Shown piece after piece: positions 40,992-49,914 of a stretch of 64,000 nucleotides of DNA (its first letter is position 1; each line of letters opens with the position of its first letter). Origin of the DNA: Sphingomonas sp. CFBP 8760 (GTDB taxonomy: Bacteria > Pseudomonadota > Alphaproteobacteria > Sphingomonadales > Sphingomonadaceae); assembly GCF_014841615.1 (NCBI RefSeq), contig NZ_JACYUG010000001.1:62001-126000 (forward strand), read 5' to 3'. The notes beneath the pieces were generated by a model that had not been told where the DNA came from, made no database searches, and saw nothing but the letters and a program-made list of their open reading frames with translations. Made by a program: the position numbers and the translations under genes.

Positions 40992-41739
40992 CGATCAGCA
41001 ACGCCTCGGTCCGGGGGATCGCCGCCGGGGTGCCGACATCGAACCACAGTCCCTGATGGACCAGCCCATAGGCACGCCCCGCCGCGATCGCCCGATCCCA
41101 GAACAGGTTGGTCGAGAACGGCCCCGCCGGCCAGTCCGCGATCAGGCGCGGATGGATGATCTGCACGCCGGTATAGGCGAAGGGCGCGACCGTGCCCGGC
41201 CGCCGTCGGCGGGTGATGCGGCCATCGCCGCCCAGATGGAAATCGCCCGCGCCGCGATGATTGTGCGCCCGCGCCAGCGGCACCATCAGCAGCAGCGCGT
41301 CCATCGTATCGCCGTCCCACCGCGCCGCCAGTTGCTTCAGCGTGTCGACCGGGCCGTCGACCCACAGATTGTCGCTGTTGACGACGAACAGCGGCGCATC
41401 GCCCAGCAGCGGCAGCGCCTGCGCCAGCCCGCCGCCCGTCTCCATCAACTGTGCCCGCTCGTCGGACAGGACCAGTTCGATCCCGTCGCCGCGCGCCTGC
41501 AGATGCGCCTCCAGCGTATCGGCGAGGTAATGGACGTTCACCACCGCGCGCGTCACGCCCGCCGCCGCCAGCCGATCGAACACATGGTCGATCAGCGGCT
41601 TGCCCGCGACCTCGACCAGCGGCTTGGGCCGGGTGGCGGTCAGCGGGCGCATCCGCTTGCCCAGCCCCGCCGCCATCACCATCGCGGTGTGCGGCACCCG
41701 CGCGCCCGGATCGGGGCGGATCGACAATTGCCGGTTCAT
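40984..41739 (-). CDS. murU: N-acetylmuramate alpha-1-phosphate uridylyltransferase MurU-like nucleotidyltransferase
   Basis: A 251-residue nucleotidyltransferase. The nucleotide-binding loop MVMAAGLGKRMRPLT is at about residues 20-34, the Mg-binding aspartate lies in VVNSDNLW (near 119-126), and GLWFDVGTP lies near the end. MurU makes UDP-MurNAc from MurNAc-1-phosphate in the fosfomycin-insensitive peptidoglycan recycling route. The gene overlaps amgK by ATGA, and amgK supplies its substrate, which favours MurU over a glucose-1-phosphate thymidylyltransferase. Confidence 0.88.
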   Translation of the reverse strand: MNRQLSIRPDPGARVPHTAMVMAAGLGKRMRPLTATRPKPLVEVAGKPLIDHVFDRLAAAGVTRAVVNVHYLADTLEAHLQARGDGIELVLSDERAQLMETGGGLAQALPLLGDAPLFVVNSDNLWVDGPVDTLKQLAARWDGDTMDALLLMVPLARAHNHRGAGDFHLGGDGRITRRRRPGTVAPFAYTGVQIIHPRLIADWPAGPFSTNLFWDRAIAAGRAYGLVHQGLWFDVGTPAAIPRTEALLIDG

Positions 41740-42728
41740 GCCGCGATCGCCAGCGGATCGCCGCGCCGGTCGGCGGGGATATTGGCGTCGAACCACCGCG
41801 CGACCGGCGCCAGCACCGGCTGTGCCAGATCGCGTTCCAGACACGCCCAGACGCGGGGACACAGGCCGGCATAGCGGGGCTTGTCGTCGCGTCGCCACAA
41901 CCGGGTGAAGATGCCGACGATCTTCGCGTTCCGCTGCGCGCCCAGCACGTGATAGGCGTTCAGGAACGCCGCGTCCGCACCGGTCGCCGCGCGGTATCGT
42001 GCCAGCATCGCCGCCTCGATCGCGGGGGATACGTCGCGGCGGGCATCCTGCAACAACGACACGAGGTCATAGGCCGGATGGCCGGCCAGCGCGTCCTGGA
42101 AATCGAGCAGGCCCAGTTGCCGCCCCTCGCCCACCAGCATCAGGTTCTCGGCATGGTAATCGCGTAGGACGGTGACCGGCGCGGCGGCGATCGCGTGATC
42201 GAACACGGCATCCCACGCCGCGACATACCCGTCCCGGTCGGGCTCGATCCCTACCGCCGGGCAATACCAGTCGACGAACAGCGCCGCCTCCCGGTGCAGC
42301 ACCGCCCGGTCATAGGGTGGGAGCGGGCCGGCCGGATGTCGCGCCAGATCGACGAGCAGATCGATCGCCTCGCCGTACAGCGCCACCTCGCCCGCCGGGT
42401 CGGCATCCACCGTCTCGCGGAAGCGCACGTCGCCCAGATCGGTGATCAGCACCAGCCCCTGCACCTCGTCCAGCGCCAGGATCGACGGTGCCAGAAAGCC
42501 ATGCTCCTCCAGCCAGCGCGCCATGGCGACGAAGGGCCGTGGGTCCTCATGGGGCGGCGGCGCATCCATCAGCACCGCGTGGCGCGCACCATCCGTCACC
42601 CGGAAGTAACGGCGGAACGACGCATCGCCCGCCAGCGGGGCGATGGCGGCATCGCCCCAGCCATGGTGCGTCAGGAATGCAGCGGCGCCGGGGGGCGGCG
42701 CCATCGCCATCAGGGTCGGATCGGCCAT
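41736..42728 (-). CDS. amgK: N-acetylmuramate/N-acetylglucosamine anomeric kinase AmgK (APH fold)
   Basis: A 330-residue aminoglycoside-phosphotransferase-like kinase. The nucleotide loop region GDASFRRYFRV is at residues 34-44, the catalytic loop is DYHAENLML and the metal site LLDFQDAL. AmgK phosphorylates MurNAc at C1, feeding MurU. The ATG at 42728 gives MADPTLMAM; a second in-frame ATG 18 bases later is possible. It overlaps tsaE by 19 bases and murU by 4. In older annotations the family is called tRNA threonylcarbamoyladenosine-linked phosphotransferase because of the tsaE neighbour. Confidence 0.88.
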   Translation of the reverse strand: MADPTLMAMAPPPGAAAFLTHHGWGDAAIAPLAGDASFRRYFRVTDGARHAVLMDAPPPHEDPRPFVAMARWLEEHGFLAPSILALDEVQGLVLITDLGDVRFRETVDADPAGEVALYGEAIDLLVDLARHPAGPLPPYDRAVLHREAALFVDWYCPAVGIEPDRDGYVAAWDAVFDHAIAAAPVTVLRDYHAENLMLVGEGRQLGLLDFQDALAGHPAYDLVSLLQDARRDVSPAIEAAMLARYRAATGADAAFLNAYHVLGAQRNAKIVGIFTRLWRRDDKPRYAGLCPRVWACLERDLAQPVLAPVARWFDANIPADRRGDPLAIAA

Positions 42729-43159
42729 CGCGCTTCCCAAGCCGGGGGCACCGTCGCTGTCAAGCGACGGGTGCCGTCCGGCTCGATCGCCAGCACCAGC
42801 GCCAGCGCCTCCGGCCAGGCGCGCGGGCCGGCGCGATCGGGCCATTCGACCAGCAGCACGCCATCGCTACGCTCGTCCTCCAGTCCCAGTTCCGCCACCG
42901 CGTCGCTGTCGTCCAGCCGGTACAGGTCGACGTGCAGCACAGGCAGATTGACCTCCGGCGGACGATAGGGCTGGACGATCGCATAGGAGGGTGACGGCGC
43001 CTCCCCCGCCAGCCCCAGCGCCGCGAGCAGACCCCGCGCGATACTGGTCTTGCCGGCACCCAGCGGCCCGGTGAGCGTCACCACATCACCCGGCCGCACG
43101 ACCCCGGCCAGCGCGATGCCGACCGCGTGGGTCGCCGCCGCATCGGCAAGGACCGTCAT
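42710..43159 (-). CDS. tsaE: tRNA N6-threonylcarbamoyladenosine ATPase subunit TsaE
   Basis: A 149-residue P-loop ATPase. Walker A is GPLGAGKTSIARG (about 31-43), and the rest shows SPSYAIV and LVEWPDR, typical of the family. TsaE works with TsaB and TsaD to transfer threonylcarbamoyl to A37 of ANN-decoding tRNAs. It overlaps the upstream divL gene by ATGA and amgK by 19 bases. Length is normal. Confidence 0.95.
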   Translation of the reverse strand: MTVLADAAATHAVGIALAGVVRPGDVVTLTGPLGAGKTSIARGLLAALGLAGEAPSPSYAIVQPYRPPEVNLPVLHVDLYRLDDSDAVAELGLEDERSDGVLLVEWPDRAGPRAWPEALALVLAIEPDGTRRLTATVPPAWEARWPIRP

Positions 43160-45504
43160 CGCCGCGGCAACTCCACCGTTACAAGCGTACCCTGCCCCTG
43201 TTCGGACACGAGCTGGACGGTGCCGCCATGCGCCTCCACGAACTGCCGGGCGAGCGGCAGACCCAGCCCCAGCGCGCGTTCGCCGCCAGGCTGGAGGTTG
43301 GGTTCGGCGAACCGGTCGAAGGCACGCGCCAGACTGTCGGGATCGAGGCCCGGCCCGTCGTCGGACACGATGATCCGCGCCCGCGTCGCGGTACCGTCGG
43401 CATGGAGCAGGATGCGCCCGCCCTGCGGCAGCGCCGCCATCGCATGGCGCAGCAGATGCTCGACGACCTCGCGCAGCCGTTTCGCATCGCCCTGCACGCG
43501 CCCGACCGAGCGGCCGACCTCGATCGCGAAGTCGATATGGTGGCGCTTGATCGCGGGCTGCACCGCCTTGGCGGCCGAGCGGACGACGACGCCCAGGTCG
43601 ACATCGCCGCGCTCGATCTCCGCTCCCTCGTCGCCCCGCGTCAGGTCGAGCACATCGTCGATCAGCAGCGCCAGCCGCTCGACCGAATCGAGGATCGCCT
43701 CGACATAGCTGCCCGCCTGATCCGGCAGCGCACCGGCATAACCGCCATGCAGCATCTCGGCGAAACCGCTGATCGAAGTCAGCGGCGTCTTGAGCTCGTA
43801 GCTCATGTTGGCGACGAACTGCGTCTTCACCTTGTCCGCCGCCTCCAGCGCGTTGGCGCGCTCGCGCAGCGCCTGTTCGGCACGGCGGCTGTCGGTGATG
43901 TCCAGCAGCGTGAACAACGCGTTGCCGTCGGGCAGCGGCACCGCCCCGAATTCGAAATGGCGGCCATCGGCCAGCGCGATCCGCCCGCCGCGTTGCTGGC
44001 GATCGGCGATGGCGGAGCGGACGAGATCGGGGATCAGGCTGGCACGGCCGGGGCTGGCCAGCTTGCTCGCTACCCGTTCGGCGAAGGCGTCGACCCGGGG
44101 GTGCCCGGACAGGAATTCCTCATCGACATCCCACAGCGCGCGGAACCGATTGTTCCACAGCTGCAACCGGCCATCCGCCGCGAACACGCCCAGCGCCTCG
44201 AACAGATTGTCGAACGTGGCGGTGCGGACGCGCAGCAAGGTGTCGCGTGCGCTCGCCAGCTGGACCTGCTCGGTCCGGTCCTCGAACACCAGCAGCAGCC
44301 CGCCCTCGGGCAGCGACTGGGCCACGACGCGGATGTGGAGCCCGCCCGGCAGATGCCAGTTCTCTTCGGTCGGGCCCTCCGCACCGATGAACCAGCCACG
44401 CCGCTCCGCTTTCCAGCCGGGGAAATCGCGTACCTCGGGCAGGCGGTTCGCCTCGCGCATCCTTTCCAGCACGCGGTCGAACTCCGGCCGGTCGGCCAGC
44501 CATTCGGCGCGCATCGCGAACATCCGGCGGAACGGCTGGTTGAAGAACACCAGCGCCCGGTCGGGCCCGAACTGCGCGACGCCCGCCGACAGCCGGTCGA
44601 GCATCTCGCGCTGCGCATCGGCGAAGCGTTTCGCGCCGCTGCGGGCCTGTTCCAGATCCTCGATATCGACCGCGAAACCGGCGACGCCGCCGGTCGGCAG
44701 CGGCACGTCGATCACCCGCAGCGTCCGGCGTTCGCCATCGATCGTGGCGGGCAGCACCTGTTCGCTGGGGCGGCCGTGACTGCGCGCGGCGGTGGCTCCG
44801 GCCAGCGGCCCGCCGCGGTCCGACCCCTCGATCAGTTCCAGCCCGCGCGCGATCACATCGGCGGCATCGCGACCCTCCACCGCCTCGACATAGGCGAAGT
44901 TGACCATCGCCAGCCGCATGTCGGCACCGCGATACCACATCGGCATCGGTGCCGCCTCGATCAGCCCGGTCAGCGCGTCATAGGCATCGCGCATCCGGGC
45001 GTTGACGCCGCGCAGCCGCTCGATCTCGCCGCTCGTCTCGGTCGCGTCATGCACCCAGACGACGATCACGCCCTGCCCCAGTTCGGACGGTGCGCGGGTA
45101 CCGCGCAGCGTCAGCGATCGCGGCGACCCCTGCGGCCGCATCGCCCGGTCGAACGGGCGCCCGGATTTCTGGGCGATCGACACGTCATGTTCCAGCATCG
45201 CGGCGTCGTCGGCGGTCAGCCCGGCATCGCCCTGATGCATCGCCGCCAGCGAGGTCGGCTGCACCGTCAGGCCGAACCAGTCGGCCAGACTGGGCGGCAT
45301 GTCGACCCGGCCGTCGCCGCGCACCACCATCGCCAGCGACGAACTGGTCCGCAACATCGCCTGAAGCGCGCGATTGTCGTGCATCACCTGCACGGCCTGC
45401 CGCCGGGCGCGCAGGCCGACGAACAGCAGCGCGGCGCCGGCCGTCAGCAGCACGAACACGACCGCACCGATCGCCACCGCCGTCAGATTCGGGATGACGA
45501 TCAT
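43156..45504 (-). CDS. divL: DivL-like atypical PAS-containing kinase with Tyr at the phospho-acceptor site
   Basis: A 782-residue protein with one N-terminal membrane helix (about residues 8-30), several PAS-like domains (about 45-550) and a histidine-kinase-like DHp/CA region. The H box reads VANMSYELKTPL: Tyr569 stands where His is expected. The N box (EVVEHLLRHAMAAL) lacks the usual Asn, while the G boxes (SDDGPGLDPDS, LGLGLPLAR) are kept. Caulobacter DivL also has Tyr at this site, a similar length and PAS domains, and regulates CckA by binding DivK. The synteny with tsaE, amgK and addAB agrees with the alphaproteobacterial divL locus. It probably sets CckA-CtrA activity through binding rather than phosphotransfer. 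The assignment combines sequence and context. Confidence 0.85.
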   Translation of the reverse strand: MIVIPNLTAVAIGAVVFVLLTAGAALLFVGLRARRQAVQVMHDNRALQAMLRTSSSLAMVVRGDGRVDMPPSLADWFGLTVQPTSLAAMHQGDAGLTADDAAMLEHDVSIAQKSGRPFDRAMRPQGSPRSLTLRGTRAPSELGQGVIVVWVHDATETSGEIERLRGVNARMRDAYDALTGLIEAAPMPMWYRGADMRLAMVNFAYVEAVEGRDAADVIARGLELIEGSDRGGPLAGATAARSHGRPSEQVLPATIDGERRTLRVIDVPLPTGGVAGFAVDIEDLEQARSGAKRFADAQREMLDRLSAGVAQFGPDRALVFFNQPFRRMFAMRAEWLADRPEFDRVLERMREANRLPEVRDFPGWKAERRGWFIGAEGPTEENWHLPGGLHIRVVAQSLPEGGLLLVFEDRTEQVQLASARDTLLRVRTATFDNLFEALGVFAADGRLQLWNNRFRALWDVDEEFLSGHPRVDAFAERVASKLASPGRASLIPDLVRSAIADRQQRGGRIALADGRHFEFGAVPLPDGNALFTLLDITDSRRAEQALRERANALEAADKVKTQFVANMSYELKTPLTSISGFAEMLHGGYAGALPDQAGSYVEAILDSVERLALLIDDVLDLTRGDEGAEIERGDVDLGVVVRSAAKAVQPAIKRHHIDFAIEVGRSVGRVQGDAKRLREVVEHLLRHAMAALPQGGRILLHADGTATRARIIVSDDGPGLDPDSLARAFDRFAEPNLQPGGERALGLGLPLARQFVEAHGGTVQLVSEQGQGTLVTVELPRR

Positions 45505-45638
45505 CGCCGGCCGCCACGGCAGGGCGCCGATGGACGGGGAAGGATCATCGGTTCGGTCTGCCAGTTGCGCTCACGATCGGTTCATTGGGTTACGCCAAAG
45601 TCCATATCATGCAAGCCCGGATCGCCCCGGCGCGAGAA

Positions 45639-45664
45639 CGGGCGCCGGCAAAAGCCGACGCCCG
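45639..45664. terminator. hairpin downstream of ahcY
   Basis: Eleven-base stem CGGGCGCCGGC / GCCGACGCCCG with AAAA loop (plus strand) and one non-Watson-Crick pair, lying 42 bases after the ahcY stop in the 201-base gap before divL. On the minus strand the loop is TTTT. No T-run follows on either strand, so it would be a weak or factor-assisted terminator. Confidence 0.4.
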
Positions 45665-45705
45665 TCGATCGTGTGATGCCGCTTCCCACCGGAACCGGCA
45701 CGGGA

Positions 45706-47115
45706 TCAGTAGCGATAGTGATCCGGCTTGAACGGCCCCGACACCGGCACGCCGATGTAACCGGCCTGCTTCGGCGTCAGCTGCGACAGCTTCACGCCCA
45801 GCTTCTCCAGATGCAGCGCCGCGACCTTCTCGTCGAGGTGCTTGGGGAGGACATAGACCTCGTTCTTGTACTGGTCGCTCTTGGTCCACAGCTCGATCTG
45901 CGCCAGCGTCTGGTTGGTGAAGCTGGCCGACATCACGAACGACGGGTGGCCGGTCGCGCAACCCAGGTTCACCAGCCGGCCCTTGGCCAGCACGATGATC
46001 TGCTTGCCGTCCGGGAACTCGACCAGGTCGGTGCCGGGCTTCACCTCGGTCCACTTGTAGTTCGACAGGGCGGCGATCTGGATCTCGCTGTCGAAGTGGC
46101 CGATGTTGCAGACGATCGCCATAGGCTTCATGGCCTTCATGTGATCGGCGGTGATGACGTCGGCATTGCCGGTCGCGGTGCAGAAGATGTCGGCGCGGGT
46201 CACCGCGTCCTCCATCGTCACCACCTCGAAACCCTCCATCGCCGCCTGCAACGCGCAGATCGGATCGACCTCGGTCACCATCACGCGCGCGCCGCCGTTG
46301 CGGAGCGACTGGGCCGAGCCCTTGCCGACGTCACCGAAGCCCGCGACGCAGGCGACCTTGCCCGCCAGCATCACGTCGGTGGCGCGACGGATCGCGTCGA
46401 CCAGCGATTCCTTGCAACCGTACAGATTGTCGAACTTCGACTTCGTGACCGAATCGTTGACGTTGATCGCGGGGAACGGCAGCTCGCCCTTCTTGGCGAT
46501 CTCGTACAGGCGGTGGACGCCGGTGGTCGTCTCTTCCGACACGCCCTTCAGGTTCTTCACCGTCTCGGTCAGATAACCCGGACGCTTGGCGATGAATGCC
46601 TTGACCGACCGCTGGAACTCGACCTCCTCGTCATTCTCCGGCTCGCCGAACGATGCGCCAGCTTCCAGCTTGGCGCCCCACAGCGCGAACATCGTGGCGT
46701 CGCCGCCATCGTCGAGGATGATGTTGGCGGTTTCGTCGCCCCAGTCGAAGATCGAGCCGACATAATCCCAATATTCGGCCAGCGTCTCGCCCTTGATCGC
46801 GAACACCGGGATACCGGCGGCGGCGATGGCGGCGGCGGCATGGTCCTGCGTCGAGAAGATGTTGCAGGTCGCCCAGCGCACGTCGGCGCCCAGCGCGGTC
46901 AGCGTCTCGATCAGCACCGCGGTCTGGATCGTCATGTGCAGCGAGCCGGTGATGCGCGCGCCCTTCAGCGGCTGCGATGCGCCGAATTCCTCGCGCAGGG
47001 CCATCAGGCCGGGCATCTCGGTTTCGGCGATGCGGATTTCCGCCCGGCCAAAATCGGCGAGGCCGATGTCACGGATGACGTAGTCGTTGGTCTCGGCGGC
47101 AAGTGCGGTGGCCAC
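45706..47115 (-). CDS. ahcY: S-adenosylhomocysteine hydrolase
   Basis: A 469-residue NAD-dependent enzyme cleaving SAH to adenosine and homocysteine, closing the methyl cycle. The GTG at 47115 is chosen: AGGAG lies 8 bases upstream and the product starts [17 protein letters not shown]; an upstream frame reading [12 protein letters not shown] has no binding site. The Rossmann motif is [10 protein letters not shown], and the C-terminal PDHYRY is the family hallmark. A 20-base AT-rich palindrome 64 bases upstream is a likely regulator site. The gene precedes divL as in other alphaproteobacteria. Confidence 0.97.
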   Translation of the reverse strand: MATALAAETNDYVIRDIGLADFGRAEIRIAETEMPGLMALREEFGASQPLKGARITGSLHMTIQTAVLIETLTALGADVRWATCNIFSTQDHAAAAIAAAGIPVFAIKGETLAEYWDYVGSIFDWGDETANIILDDGGDATMFALWGAKLEAGASFGEPENDEEVEFQRSVKAFIAKRPGYLTETVKNLKGVSEETTTGVHRLYEIAKKGELPFPAINVNDSVTKSKFDNLYGCKESLVDAIRRATDVMLAGKVACVAGFGDVGKGSAQSLRNGGARVMVTEVDPICALQAAMEGFEVVTMEDAVTRADIFCTATGNADVITADHMKAMKPMAIVCNIGHFDSEIQIAALSNYKWTEVKPGTDLVEFPDGKQIIVLAKGRLVNLGCATGHPSFVMSASFTNQTLAQIELWTKSDQYKNEVYVLPKHLDEKVAALHLEKLGVKLSQLTPKQAGYIGVPVSGPFKPDHYRY

Positions 47116-47178
47116 GAGTGATGCTCCTGAACGCGAATGAATGAAGCCGTCCTTACGAGGTTCGTCCCCCGCGATCAA

Positions 47179-47198
47179 ATATAAAGATATCTTTATAT
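47179..47198. promoter_or_regulatory. perfect 20-base palindrome upstream of ahcY, probable SahR/ArsR-type site
   Basis: The core ATAAAGATATCTTTAT (47181-47196) is extended by AT/AT on both sides to a perfect 20-base palindrome. It lies 64 bases before the ahcY start, 5 bases before the stop of the algH-like gene, and is very AT-rich against the local GC. ArsR-family SahR proteins repress ahcY and methionine-cycle genes through such palindromes, so I infer that role. No regulator gene is adjacent. Confidence 0.65.
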
Positions 47199-47202
47199 CT
47201 GT

Positions 47203-47763
47203 TCAGGCGGTTCCCGCTCCGCTCACCAGCAGGCGCGGATCGATGCCCGCATCGGCAAAGGCGCGCTGCCATCGGTCGGCGGCAGGCACATCGTACAGCA
47301 GGTCGATCCCGCCCTTGACCGGCAGCCACCCAGGGGTCGCCAGTTCGCCATCCAGCTGCCCCGCGCCCCAGCCGGCATAGCCGAGGGCGATCACCCATTG
47401 CCGCGGCCCCGCCCCGGCGGCGATCGCGCGCAGGATATCGAGCGACCCCGACAATGCCCAGCGTCCGGCCACGTCGACCGAATCCTGCCCCATCCAGTCG
47501 AGCGAGTGAAGCAGGAAGCCACGGCGCACCTCCACCGGGCCGCCGACATGGACCGGCGCGTCGGGCGCATCGCCCGGATCGATCCCGAACTGCCGAAGCA
47601 CCGAATGGAAGCCGATCCCCCCGATCACGTCGCCCAGCCCGATCCCGACCGCGCCCTCGGCATCGTGCGCGCACATCGCGATCACCGCACGATCGAAATC
47701 GCGATCGCCCATACCGGGCATCGCCAACAGGAATTGTCCGGTAAGATAAGCGGCTTGCGACAC
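47203..47763 (-). CDS. YqgE/AlgH family protein
   Basis: A 186-residue cytoplasmic protein. The N-terminal TGQFLLAMPGMGD is the family signature, followed by GIGLGD, HVGGPVE and a GYAGWGAGQLDGE block. The start is GTG at 47763 (with a close GGTGGGA); the first ATG is too far into the conserved region. The family is widespread, structurally known and tentatively linked to transcriptional regulation of alginate, but its biochemical role is not settled. It precedes ahcY by 87 bases. Confidence 0.9.
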   Translation of the reverse strand: MSQAAYLTGQFLLAMPGMGDRDFDRAVIAMCAHDAEGAVGIGLGDVIGGIGFHSVLRQFGIDPGDAPDAPVHVGGPVEVRRGFLLHSLDWMGQDSVDVAGRWALSGSLDILRAIAAGAGPRQWVIALGYAGWGAGQLDGELATPGWLPVKGGIDLLYDVPAADRWQRAFADAGIDPRLLVSGAGTA

Positions 47764-47868
47764 GTCCCACCGTCATAGCGCGTGCCGGCCGCCTCCGCCA
47801 CGCCGGAATGATCGCTTGAAATGGCGGCGTGCCCCATCGACATGCCGCCCGAACCTCAGGAGATCATC

Positions 47869-48348
47869 ATGACCATTGCCATCGGCCAGCCTATTCCCTC
47901 CGCCACCCTCGTCAAGGTGACTGACGACGGCCCGGACAGCATCGACAGCGCGGACTTCTTCGCGGGCCGCACCGTCGCCTTGTTCGCGGTGCCGGGCGCC
48001 TTCACGCCGACCTGCTCGGCGCGTCACCTGCCCAGTTTCGTCGACAATCTGGACCTGCTGAAGGCGAAGGGCGTCGACGAGGTCGCCTGCACCTCCGTCA
48101 ACGATGCGTTCGTGATGCAGGCCTGGGCGAAGCAGGCCGAGGCGGCGGGCATCACCATGCTGGCGGACGGCAACGGCGAATTCGCCACGGCGCTCGGGCT
48201 GGCGATGGACGGTTCCAAGTTCGGGATGGGAACCCGCAGCCAGCGTTATTCGATGCTGGTGAAAGATGGCGTAGTGACCCAGCTGAACGTCGAGCAGCCC
48301 GGCGAATTTCGCGTCAGTTCCGGCGATTACCTGCTGGGCGCCCTGTAG
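47869..48348 (+). CDS. peroxiredoxin, Prx5 (hybrid) type
   Basis: A 159-residue peroxiredoxin. The ATG at 47869 follows CAGGAG by 6 bases. The active site is PGAFTPTCSARHLP (Cys near residue 46), which is the AhpC-TSA/Prx5 type seen in alphaproteobacteria. It reduces peroxides with glutaredoxin or thioredoxin. No second resolving Cys pair is seen except one in EVACTSV, so glutathione/glutaredoxin recycling is likely. It is divergent from the algH-like gene. Confidence 0.93.
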   Translation: MTIAIGQPIPSATLVKVTDDGPDSIDSADFFAGRTVALFAVPGAFTPTCSARHLPSFVDNLDLLKAKGVDEVACTSVNDAFVMQAWAKQAEAAGITMLADGNGEFATALGLAMDGSKFGMGTRSQRYSMLVKDGVVTQLNVEQPGEFRVSSGDYLLGAL

Positions 48349-48368
48349 GGATCGCCGGGCGGGCGGGG

Positions 48369-48390
48369 CGGAGGCGGTGTCTTGCCTCCG
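48369..48390 (+). terminator. hairpin after the peroxiredoxin gene
   Basis: CGGAGGC, 8-base loop, GCCTCCG, followed by TCTTCGTC. It is short, with a T-poor tail, located 21 bases after the stop and before amn. Confidence 0.35.
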
Positions 48391-48416
48391 TCTTCGTCGG
48401 GGCGTAGCGATCGGGC

Positions 48417-49853
48417 ATGTCCACCGCTTCCACCATCGTCGCCGAACTCGACCGCCTGTACACCGCCTCCGTCACGCGGTTGCAGGCGGCGCTGACCGCC
48501 TATCTCACCGATCGGACCGTGCCCGATGCCGCGGCACGGTCCGACGGCAGCTTCGCCTATCCCGAAATCCGGTTGCGGTTCGCCGGCGAGCATGGCCGGC
48601 CCGCGCCGTTGCGCTCGTTCGGCCGGCTGGTATCGGCCGGCGAATACCGGATCAGCGTGACCAAGCCGGCGACCTTCGCCGCCTATCTGACCGAACAGCT
48701 CGATCTGCTGATCGAGGATTATGACGTCACCGTCGAGGCGGTGGCCGGGCGGCAGGAGATACCTTTCCCCTATGTCCTCGATCCCGGCCACGCGTTGAGC
48801 CTGGACGAGGTATCCGCGTCGGAACTGTCCCGCTTCTTTCCCGCGACCGAACTGGCGCATATCGGCGACGAGATCGCCGACGGACTGTGGATGACGGCGG
48901 ACGGCACCCGACCGCTCGCGCTGTTCGACGGCCTGCGCACCGATTTCAGCCTGGCGCGGCTGCGCCATTACATGGGCACCCCGGCCGAGCATGTGCAGCG
49001 GTTCGTGCTGTTCACGAATTATCACCGCTATGTCGATGAATTCGTTCGCTGGGCCGCATCGCAGCTTGGCGAGGGCAGCCGGTTCACCGCGCTGTCGGGC
49101 GCCGGCAATGTGATGATCACGCGGCCCGAGGATGTCGACACCATCGTCACCGACAGCGCGTGGCGCCGTCACCAGATGCCGGCCTATCACCTGATGGCGG
49201 ACGACAATACCGGCATCACGCTGGTCAATATCGGTGTCGGCCCCTCCAATGCGAAGACGATCTGCGACCATCTGGCGGTGATGCGACCGGAAGCGTGGCT
49301 GATGATCGGCCATTGCGGCGGCCTGCGCCCGTCGCAGCGGATCGGCGATTACGTCCTCGCCCATGCCTATCTGCGCGACGACCATGTGCTGGACGACGTG
49401 CTGCCGCCCGAAATCCCCGTCCCCGCCATCGCCGAGGTGCAGGTGGCGATGGCCAAGGCGGCGGAGATTGTGTCCGGCCAATCGGGTGACGAACTGAAAC
49501 GTCGCCTGCGCACCGGCACGATCGTAACGACCGACGATCGCAACTGGGAATTGCGCTATTCCCGCTCCGCGTTGCGCTTTTCGCTCAGCCGGGCGGTCGG
49601 CATCGATATGGAGTCGGCGACGATCGCGGCACAGGGCTATCGTTTCCGGGTACCCTATGGCACGTTGCTGTGCGTGTCTGACAAGCCGCTGCACGGCGAG
49701 TTGAAACTGCCCGGTCAGGCCAACCGGTTCTACGAACGCGCGATCAGCGAGCATATGCGGATCGGGATCGAGGCCTGCGAGCAGTTGCGGCTCGAAGGCG
49801 CCAAGTTGCACAGCCGCAAGCTGCGCGCCTTCAACGAACCCCCCTTCCGCTAG
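48417..49853 (+). CDS. amn: AMP nucleosidase
   Basis: A 478-residue enzyme that splits AMP to adenine and ribose-5-phosphate. An N-terminal regulatory domain (about 1-170) precedes a purine-nucleoside-phosphorylase-fold domain. Recognisable parts are VNIGVGPSNAKT (near 277), MIGHCGGLRPSQ (near 299) and the catalytic IDMESATIAAQG (near 398), with a cap-closing Asp in CVSDKPLHG. Length and layout fit E. coli Amn. A small ACCATC-GCGT-GATGGT hairpin at 49861-49876 follows. Confidence 0.95.
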   Translation: MSTASTIVAELDRLYTASVTRLQAALTAYLTDRTVPDAAARSDGSFAYPEIRLRFAGEHGRPAPLRSFGRLVSAGEYRISVTKPATFAAYLTEQLDLLIEDYDVTVEAVAGRQEIPFPYVLDPGHALSLDEVSASELSRFFPATELAHIGDEIADGLWMTADGTRPLALFDGLRTDFSLARLRHYMGTPAEHVQRFVLFTNYHRYVDEFVRWAASQLGEGSRFTALSGAGNVMITRPEDVDTIVTDSAWRRHQMPAYHLMADDNTGITLVNIGVGPSNAKTICDHLAVMRPEAWLMIGHCGGLRPSQRIGDYVLAHAYLRDDHVLDDVLPPEIPVPAIAEVQVAMAKAAEIVSGQSGDELKRRLRTGTIVTTDDRNWELRYSRSALRFSLSRAVGIDMESATIAAQGYRFRVPYGTLLCVSDKPLHGELKLPGQANRFYERAISEHMRIGIEACEQLRLEGAKLHSRKLRAFNEPPFR

Positions 49854-49914
49854 GATCGCAACCATCGCGTGATGGTGGCGTTACGCTCCCGGAACCATTC
49901 CGAGGGAGCCGATC

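Noticed and set aside
34643..41159. Two very long antisense frames opposite addA and addB
   Set aside because: Composition is typical of shadow frames (Arg, Gln, His, Pro) and both lie exactly opposite well-recognised genes.
43228..47121. 1297-codon frame opposite divL and ahcY
   Set aside because: It spans two real genes and their intergenic gap on the other strand and shows no protein motif; a mirror of codon bias.
47116..47202. An SAH riboswitch before ahcY
   Set aside because: The gap is short and holds a simple perfect palindrome rather than the conserved aptamer core; a protein operator explains it better.
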